From assembly GCA_018725425.1 (NCBI GenBank), contig QLUL01000024.1:1-10312 (forward strand): a DNA stretch of 10,312 nt, written 5' to 3'. This stretch comes from Chloroflexota bacterium (GTDB lineage: Bacteria; Chloroflexota; Dehalococcoidia; SZUA-161; SpSt-899). The translations under genes and the position numbers were made by a program. The notes under the pieces are model-generated. The model saw only the letters and a list, made by a program, of their open reading frames with translations. It was not told the DNA's origin and made no database searches. Numbering within the stretch: position 1 is the stretch's first letter; each line of letters begins with the position of its first letter. Shown here piece by piece: positions 5,800 to 10,312 of this stretch.

Positions 5800-6104
5800 A
5801 GAAATCCCAAGCCTATAAACGATTACCAGAACTATCTGCAGGCGCATCGAGATTTTCACCTGGCCATAGCCAGGGCTACCCAAAACCCTGTGATAGAAAG
5901 GGTTGTTCGTCTTCTCCTCGAACTCATGAGGCAGATGTTATGGCAAAAGGTGGAAGCAGACTACTATTTGCCTAAGATCGGCAATATATCGAAGAGTCGC
6001 TAGAGATACATCGCCAAATCTATGCCGCCATCAAAGATAAAGATACGAAGCTTGGCAAGGGAAAGATGAAGGAACACTTCGATAAGTTAGCGAACGGCGA
6101 TTGA
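5800..6104 (+). pseudogene. Remnant of a GntR-family regulator: FCD ligand-binding domain, frameshifted
   Basis: Translation from 5800 gives NYLQAHRDFHLAIARATQN, then PVIERVVRLLLELMRQML, typical of the FCD domain that binds ligand in FadR-type GntR regulators. The frame ends at TAG 6001-6003. Near 5980 the homology moves to another frame, which continues IEESLEIHRQIYAAIKDKD and KMKEHFDKL to a TGA at 6102-6104; this matches the rest of the domain. One indel therefore breaks it. Three histidines expected as metal ligands (in FH, IH and EH) remain, while the position usually held by Asp four residues before the first is His. The DNA-binding winged helix and the start of the FCD domain are absent: the homologous sequence begins 12 bases after the upstream gene's stop. 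It lies just before hutH and may once have regulated that operon, which is inference. Confidence 0.82.
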
Positions 6105-6128
6105 TCAAAATTTAAGGAGGTCTTGACT

Positions 6129-7667
6129 TTGCCCCTTCTAATTGATGGTGAGAATCTGTCCCTGGAGGATGTAAAAAGCGTCGCCTGCAAGGGAATAGAG
6201 GTTCGTCTATTAGATTATGCCCGGCAGCGCATCAGGGAATCCCGCAAGATGGTTGAGGAATACGTGAACCGGGGGGAGATTGTTTACGGCATCACCACGG
6301 GCTTCGGGAAATTCAGTGACGTGGTGATCTCGCGGGATGAAGGCCGATATCTTCAGAAGAACCTGATAATGAGCCATGCAGCGGGGGTCGGTGCCCCACT
6401 GGACGAAGAAATAGTGAGAGCTATTATGCTCTTAAGGGTCAATGCCCTGGCGAAGGGATATTCCGGAGTAAGGGAGGAGATTCTGGATACCCTGCTAGAG
6501 ATGACTAACAAAAGGGTTCATCCCGTTATCCCGGAGAAGGGCTCAGTGGGTGCAAGTGGTGACCTCGCACCCCTTGCCCACATGGTTCTGGTAATGCTGG
6601 GAGAGGGGGAAGCATATTACAAAGGGACGAGGATGTCTGGCAAACAGGCTATGGCGACAGCGGGGATCAAGCCGATCACTCTGGAAGCAAAAGAGGGCGT
6701 TGCCCTGATAAATGGCACCCAGGTAATGACGGCAATAGGCACCTTTGCCTTGCTTGCGGGTGAAAATTTGGTGCAAACTGCTGATATCGCAGCAGCAATG
6801 ACCATGGAGGGCCTTGAGGGGATATTAGCGGCATTTGATGAAAAAATCCAGCGAGTCAGGCCCCACCCCGGTCAGATTCGCTGCGCAGAAAACGTCAGGC
6901 TCCTCCTTGAGCAGAGTGAAATCCTGGAGAAGGCTAATCACGGAAGGGTTCAGGACGCATATACCCTGCGCTGTATTCCACAAGTTCATGGCGCCGCCCG
7001 TGATGCCCTTGCCTACGTAAGAAGTGTCCTGGAGAGGGAAATAAACTCTGCCACCGATAATCCCCTGATCTTTGAGGAAACTGGGGAGGTCATCTCCGGT
7101 GGGAATTTCCACGGTCAACCCATAGCGATAGCCATGGATGTTCTGGGGATTGCCCTTTCCGTACTGGGTAATATCGCAGAGAGACGAATAGAAAGGCTGC
7201 TAAATCCCGCTCTTTCCGGGCTTCCCGCTTTCTTAACCGAAAAGGGCGGTCTAAACTCCGGATTCATGGTTTCTCAGTATACCGCGGCGGCACTGGTCTC
7301 AGAAAACAAAGTGCTTTCACATCCCGCCAGTGTAGACTCCATTCCCACGTCGGCAAACCAGGAAGACCACGTGAGTATGGGCACCATCGCTGCCCGAAAG
7401 GCACTCGAGATCTCAGCGAATCTGCAAAATATCCTGGCCATTGAGCTTCTGTGCGCCGCTCAGGGTATAGATTACCGGCATCCATCAAAGCCGGGGATAG
7501 GAACCGGCATCGCCCATCGAATCATTAGACAGCAGGTGCCCCATCTGACAGAAGACCGAATACTGTATCGGGATATAAGCAAAGTTGCTGGACTAATTAA
7601 GGATGAGGTTATGGTTACCGAAATAAAGAAAATAAAGAGGGGGGTGGCTTTCAATGGGGACAATTAA
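6129..7667 (+). CDS. hutH: Histidine ammonia-lyase
   Basis: This enzyme removes ammonia from L-histidine to give trans-urocanate, the first step of histidine degradation, in the cytoplasm. The sequence has [15 protein letters not shown], whose Ala-Ser-Gly (142-144 from the chosen start) cyclises to the MIO electrophile. Also present are [10 protein letters not shown] (Y53), MSHAAGVG (H83), the QDAYTLR active-site block (about 275-281), GGNFHGQP and [10 protein letters not shown]. Numbering of Y53, H83 and the ASG triad coincides with that of the Pseudomonas putida enzyme. Length is 512 residues, normal for the family. Two TTG starts compete, 6123 and 6129. AAGGAGG at 6114-6120 is only two bases from the first and eight from the second, so I chose 6129. 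The 3' end overlaps hutU by 14 bases, implying coupled translation. I found no clear promoter; the upstream DNA is the FCD remnant. Confidence 0.96.
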   Translation: MPLLIDGENLSLEDVKSVACKGIEVRLLDYARQRIRESRKMVEEYVNRGEIVYGITTGFGKFSDVVISRDEGRYLQKNLIMSHAAGVGAPLDEEIVRAIMLLRVNALAKGYSGVREEILDTLLEMTNKRVHPVIPEKGSVGASGDLAPLAHMVLVMLGEGEAYYKGTRMSGKQAMATAGIKPITLEAKEGVALINGTQVMTAIGTFALLAGENLVQTADIAAAMTMEGLEGILAAFDEKIQRVRPHPGQIRCAENVRLLLEQSEILEKANHGRVQDAYTLRCIPQVHGAARDALAYVRSVLEREINSATDNPLIFEETGEVISGGNFHGQPIAIAMDVLGIALSVLGNIAERRIERLLNPALSGLPAFLTEKGGLNSGFMVSQYTAAALVSENKVLSHPASVDSIPTSANQEDHVSMGTIAARKALEISANLQNILAIELLCAAQGIDYRHPSKPGIGTGIAHRIIRQQVPHLTEDRILYRDISKVAGLIKDEVMVTEIKKIKRGVAFNGDN

Positions 7668-9300
7668 GGCGCCACGCGGCAATGAGCTCAGTTGTAAAGG
7701 GTGGCAGCAGGAGGCTGCCATGAGAATGTTGATGAATAACCTTGATCCGGAGGTGGCGGAGAAGCCAGAGGAATTGGTGGTCTACGGTGGCCAGGGTAAG
7801 GCGGCTCGAAATTGGGAGTGTTATCACGCCATTATTCGGAGCCTTAAGGAGCTGGAGAATGATGAAACCCTTCTAGTCCAATCTGGCAAACCGGTGGGCA
7901 TCTTTAAGACCCATGAGCTGGCGCCCCGGGTGATCATTGCCAACTCTCTCCTGGTTCCCGCCTGGGCAACGTGGGAAAACTTCTGGGAGCTGGAAAAGAA
8001 GGGCCTGATGATGTATGGGCAGATGACCGCCGGAAGCTGGATCTATATCGGCACTCAGGGGATTCTCCAGGGCACCTACGAGACCTTTGCCGAACTGGCC
8101 AGCCAGCATTTCGACGGCACGCTCAAGGGGAAGCTGGTCCTCACTGCTGGGTTAGGTGGGATGGGTGGAGCTCAGCCCCTGGCGATAACGATGAATGGTG
8201 GGGTGGGAATCATCGTTGAGGTAGATGAAAAAAGGATCAGGCGACGCCTGGATACCAGGTATCTCGATACTACGACCGATGATCTGGGTGAGGCCCTGAG
8301 ATTAGCCGAGCAGGCTAGAGGGGAAGGGAGGGCGCTTTCTATCGGGCTTTTGGGCAATGCTGCCGAGGTGTTCCCGGAGTTCGTAAGCAGGGGAATCATC
8401 CCTGACGTAGTCACCGACCAGACCTCGGCCCATGATGCACTGAATGGATATGTGCCGAAAGGGCTTACCCTCCCCGAAGCTCTTGAGCTTCGTATGACTA
8501 ATCCAGAAGAGTATATCAGGCGGGCGATGCAGTCAATGGCGGTACACGTGGAGGCGATGTTGGATTTGCAAGGGAGGGGGGCGGTAGTTTTTGACTATGG
8601 CAATAATATCAGGGCACAGGCAGCGAAAGCGGGTGTGAGCCGCGCCTTCGACTTTCCGGGCTTCGTGTCCGCGTTCATTAGACCACTCTTCTGCGAAGGG
8701 AAAGGTCCCTTCCGCTGGGTGGCCTTATCTGGCGATCCTGAGGATATTTACAAAACCGATGAGGCGGTGATGAGGGAGTTTCCCCAGGATGAGAGACTGG
8801 CCCGGTGGATCAAGATGGCCCAGGAAAGGGTTGCCTTCCAGGGGCTGCCTGCCCGAATTTGCTGGCTGGGCTACGGAGAACGGGCTCATTTCGGGCTGGT
8901 AATCAATGAAATGGTGGCTCGAGGCAAACTGAAGGCCCCCATAGTGATCGGGCGAGATCATCTGGACACCGGCTCGGTGGCATCACCCAACCGGGAGACC
9001 GAGGGGATGAAAGACGGCAGCGATGCGGTTGCTGATTGGCCGATTCTCAATGCACTCATCAATGCCGTAGGCGGGGCTAGCTGGGTAGCGGTTCATCACG
9101 GTGGTGGCGTCGGCATCGGCTATTCTATCCATGCGGGAATGGTTATAGTCGCCGATGGCACACCTCAGAGTGGTGAATGTCTGAGGCGGGTGCTCACGAC
9201 CGACCCCGGGATGGGGATACTGCGCCACGTCGATGCGGGATATGATATCGCGGTGAAAGTAGCCCGGGAAAAGGGCGTTAGAATTCCGATGATGAAGTGA
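7654..9300 (+). CDS. hutU: Urocanate hydratase (urocanase)
   Basis: Urocanase adds water to urocanate to form 4-imidazolone-5-propionate, with tightly bound NAD+ as an electrophile. The protein has 548 residues, close to the usual 550-560. Visible blocks are [17 protein letters not shown] (about 42-58), [12 protein letters not shown] (about 100-111), the NAD-binding [14 protein letters not shown] (about 164-177), [13 protein letters not shown] (about 254-266) and [12 protein letters not shown] (about 312-323). [10 protein letters not shown] (about 401-410) has the cysteine, C403, of the conserved active-site region. [20 protein letters not shown] (about 433-452) and [12 protein letters not shown] (about 480-491) follow. 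The ATG at 7654 has a purine-rich GAGGGGGG sequence about nine bases upstream, inside the hutH coding end. The gene is complete, and ftcD starts 71 bases downstream. Confidence 0.97.
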   Translation: MGTIKAPRGNELSCKGWQQEAAMRMLMNNLDPEVAEKPEELVVYGGQGKAARNWECYHAIIRSLKELENDETLLVQSGKPVGIFKTHELAPRVIIANSLLVPAWATWENFWELEKKGLMMYGQMTAGSWIYIGTQGILQGTYETFAELASQHFDGTLKGKLVLTAGLGGMGGAQPLAITMNGGVGIIVEVDEKRIRRRLDTRYLDTTTDDLGEALRLAEQARGEGRALSIGLLGNAAEVFPEFVSRGIIPDVVTDQTSAHDALNGYVPKGLTLPEALELRMTNPEEYIRRAMQSMAVHVEAMLDLQGRGAVVFDYGNNIRAQAAKAGVSRAFDFPGFVSAFIRPLFCEGKGPFRWVALSGDPEDIYKTDEAVMREFPQDERLARWIKMAQERVAFQGLPARICWLGYGERAHFGLVINEMVARGKLKAPIVIGRDHLDTGSVASPNRETEGMKDGSDAVADWPILNALINAVGGASWVAVHHGGGVGIGYSIHAGMVIVADGTPQSGECLRRVLTTDPGMGILRHVDAGYDIAVKVAREKGVRIPMMK

Positions 9301-9319
9301 TTACGAATACGGTGAGGTT

Positions 9320-9347
9320 ATAGGTGATGGGTCATAGGCGATGGGGG
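9320..9347 (+). repeat. Imperfect tandem duplication of 14 bases in the hutU-ftcD spacer
   Basis: ATAGGTGATGGGTC (9320-9333) is followed directly by ATAGGCGATGGGGG (9334-9347), agreeing at 11 of 14 positions. It lies in the 71-base spacer, upstream of the ftcD ribosome binding site. No hairpin or terminator is evident, so the operon probably reads through. Confidence 0.5.
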
Positions 9348-9371
9348 TTATGACCTTGCAGGAGAAGGTTT

Positions 9372-10268
9372 GTGGCAAAAATCATTGAATGTGTGCCAAA
9401 TTTCAGTGAGGGGCGAAGTAAGGAGGTTGTCGAGTCAATCGTCGACGAAATACGGAGAATCGAAGGGATTAAACTACTGGACTGCTCCATGGATGAAGAC
9501 CACAATCGCTCTGTGGTTACCTTCATTGGGGCTCCTCGGGAGGTGCAACGGGCAGCAATAAGTGCGGCGATCAAGGCCGCAGAGTTGATTGATATGGAAA
9601 GACATACCGGAGAGCACCCCCGGTTAGGGGCAACGGATGTAATCCCCTTTATCCCCATCAGCGAATCCAGCATCGAAGAATGTGTGGAGATTGCCCGGGA
9701 GGTTGCCCGGGAAATTGCGCAAAGACTTTCAATTCCCACTTTCCTCTACGAGGCGGCAGCAACCAGCCCGGAACGTAAGAATCTGGCTAACATTAGAAAA
9801 GGTCAGTACGAGGGGATGAAAACCAGGATCAAGGAGGAGGGCTGGGAGCCCGATTTCGGACCGAGGGAGGTTCATCCCAAATCGGGCGCTACTGTAGTCG
9901 GAGCCAGAATGCCCCTGATTGCCTTCAATGTCAATCTGGGAACCCCCGATATAAATATCGCCAAGAAAATAGCCGAGGTTGTAAGGGAGGCCGGCGGCGG
10001 TTTGAAGAACGTGATGGCTATGGGGGTTATGCTGAAGGAAAAGAATATAGCCCAGGTTTCTATGAACATGATTAACTACAGGCAGACGTCCTTATACCGG
10101 TCTTATGAAATGGTAAAGATGGAAGCCAAAAAATATGGCGTAGCTGTTATAGCAAGCGAGATCGTTGGGCTTACCCCGGTAGATGCCTTGATTGATGTAG
10201 CAGAGTATTATCTTCAACTGGAGGGATTCTCCAGGGAACAGATACTGGAGAGTCATCTCTACGAATAG
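9372..10268 (+). CDS. ftcD: Glutamate formimidoyltransferase
   Basis: This enzyme transfers the formimino group of N-formimino-L-glutamate to tetrahydrofolate, giving glutamate and 5-formimino-THF. It closes the hut route that feeds the folate one-carbon pool. The 298-residue protein begins with IIECVPNFSEGR, typical of the family. It has LLDCSMDEDHNRSVVTF (about 35-51) and TGEHPRLGATDVIPFIPI (about 79-96), where H82 coincides with the catalytic histidine of mammalian FTCD. VGARMPLIAFNVNLGT (near 176-191) belongs to the C-terminal subdomain. Only the transferase part is present; the cyclodeaminase domain fused to it in animals is absent, so 5-formimino-THF must be processed by a separate enzyme outside the window. 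The start is GTG with GGAGAAGG just upstream. Confidence 0.96.
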   Translation: MAKIIECVPNFSEGRSKEVVESIVDEIRRIEGIKLLDCSMDEDHNRSVVTFIGAPREVQRAAISAAIKAAELIDMERHTGEHPRLGATDVIPFIPISESSIEECVEIAREVAREIAQRLSIPTFLYEAAATSPERKNLANIRKGQYEGMKTRIKEEGWEPDFGPREVHPKSGATVVGARMPLIAFNVNLGTPDINIAKKIAEVVREAGGGLKNVMAMGVMLKEKNIAQVSMNMINYRQTSLYRSYEMVKMEAKKYGVAVIASEIVGLTPVDALIDVAEYYLQLEGFSREQILESHLYE

Positions 10269-10272
10269 GACT

Positions 10273-10312
10273 ATGAAAGCCGATTTGGTGATCAGAAATA
10301 TCGGACAACTGG
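10273..10312 (+). CDS. hutI: Probable imidazolonepropionase, first 13 codons only (cut by window edge)
   Basis: An ATG four bases after the ftcD stop, preceded by AGGA, opens MKADLVIRNIGQL, which runs off the window. The short LVIRN strand is typical of the N-terminus of amidohydrolase-superfamily enzymes such as HutI. HutI would hydrolyse imidazolonepropionate to formiminoglutamate, the one step missing between hutU and ftcD here. The call rests mostly on operon context; another amidohydrolase is possible. Confidence 0.62.
   Translation, partial: MKADLVIRNIGQL

Noticed and set aside
5682..5975. Open frame overlapping the end of the RdhA-like gene and running downstream
   Set aside because: It lies in a different frame from both the RdhA-like gene and the FCD remnant, lacks a family match, and its composition looks like a shadow frame.
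9332..9739. Minus-strand open frame opposite ftcD
   Set aside because: It is antisense to a clear ftcD coding region, and its serine-rich translation is typical of shadow frames.

Overview
The window looks like a chromosomal segment from an uncultured bacterium of the Chloroflexota, probably Dehalococcoidia-like. The grounds are moderate GC content, a reductive-dehalogenase-like corrinoid/iron-sulfur protein without an export signal, a tandem pair of PAC2-family proteins, and frequent TTG/GTG starts behind strong Shine-Dalgarno sequences. The taxonomic call is an inference from gene content. No rRNA, tRNA, CRISPR array or complete mobile element was seen.

Layout. On the minus strand at the left edge is the N-terminal two thirds or more of a low-specificity L-threonine aldolase (1-818). 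A 355-base gap follows, holding a dispersed-type hairpin repeat and a weak inverted repeat. Next, also on the minus strand, is a DUF502 membrane protein (1174-1809). A short divergent promoter region with a perfect 14-bp palindrome (1916-1929) separates it from a plus-strand group: a YfcE/MJ0936-type metallophosphodiesterase (1980-2435) and two adjacent PAC2-family genes (2463-3353 and 3350-4189) whose ends overlap by four bases.

The middle (4190-6104) looks rearranged. It holds the C-terminal piece of a glutamate dehydrogenase (4208-4444), a 41-codon ORF with a good ribosome binding site (4460-4585), a complete reductive-dehalogenase-like gene (4612-5787), and a frameshifted C-terminal remnant of a GntR-type regulator with an FCD domain (5800-6104). 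Each gene fragment begins within 20 bases of the stop codon of the intact gene on its left, which suggests two deletion or insertion junctions.

The right third is a histidine-utilisation operon: hutH (6129-7667), hutU (7654-9300), ftcD (9372-10268), and the first codons of what is probably hutI (from 10273). Together they would convert histidine via urocanate, imidazolonepropionate and formiminoglutamate to glutamate plus 5-formimino-tetrahydrofolate, feeding the one-carbon pool. The glutamate dehydrogenase and FCD-regulator fragments just upstream would fit a once larger amino-acid catabolic locus, but that link is inference.
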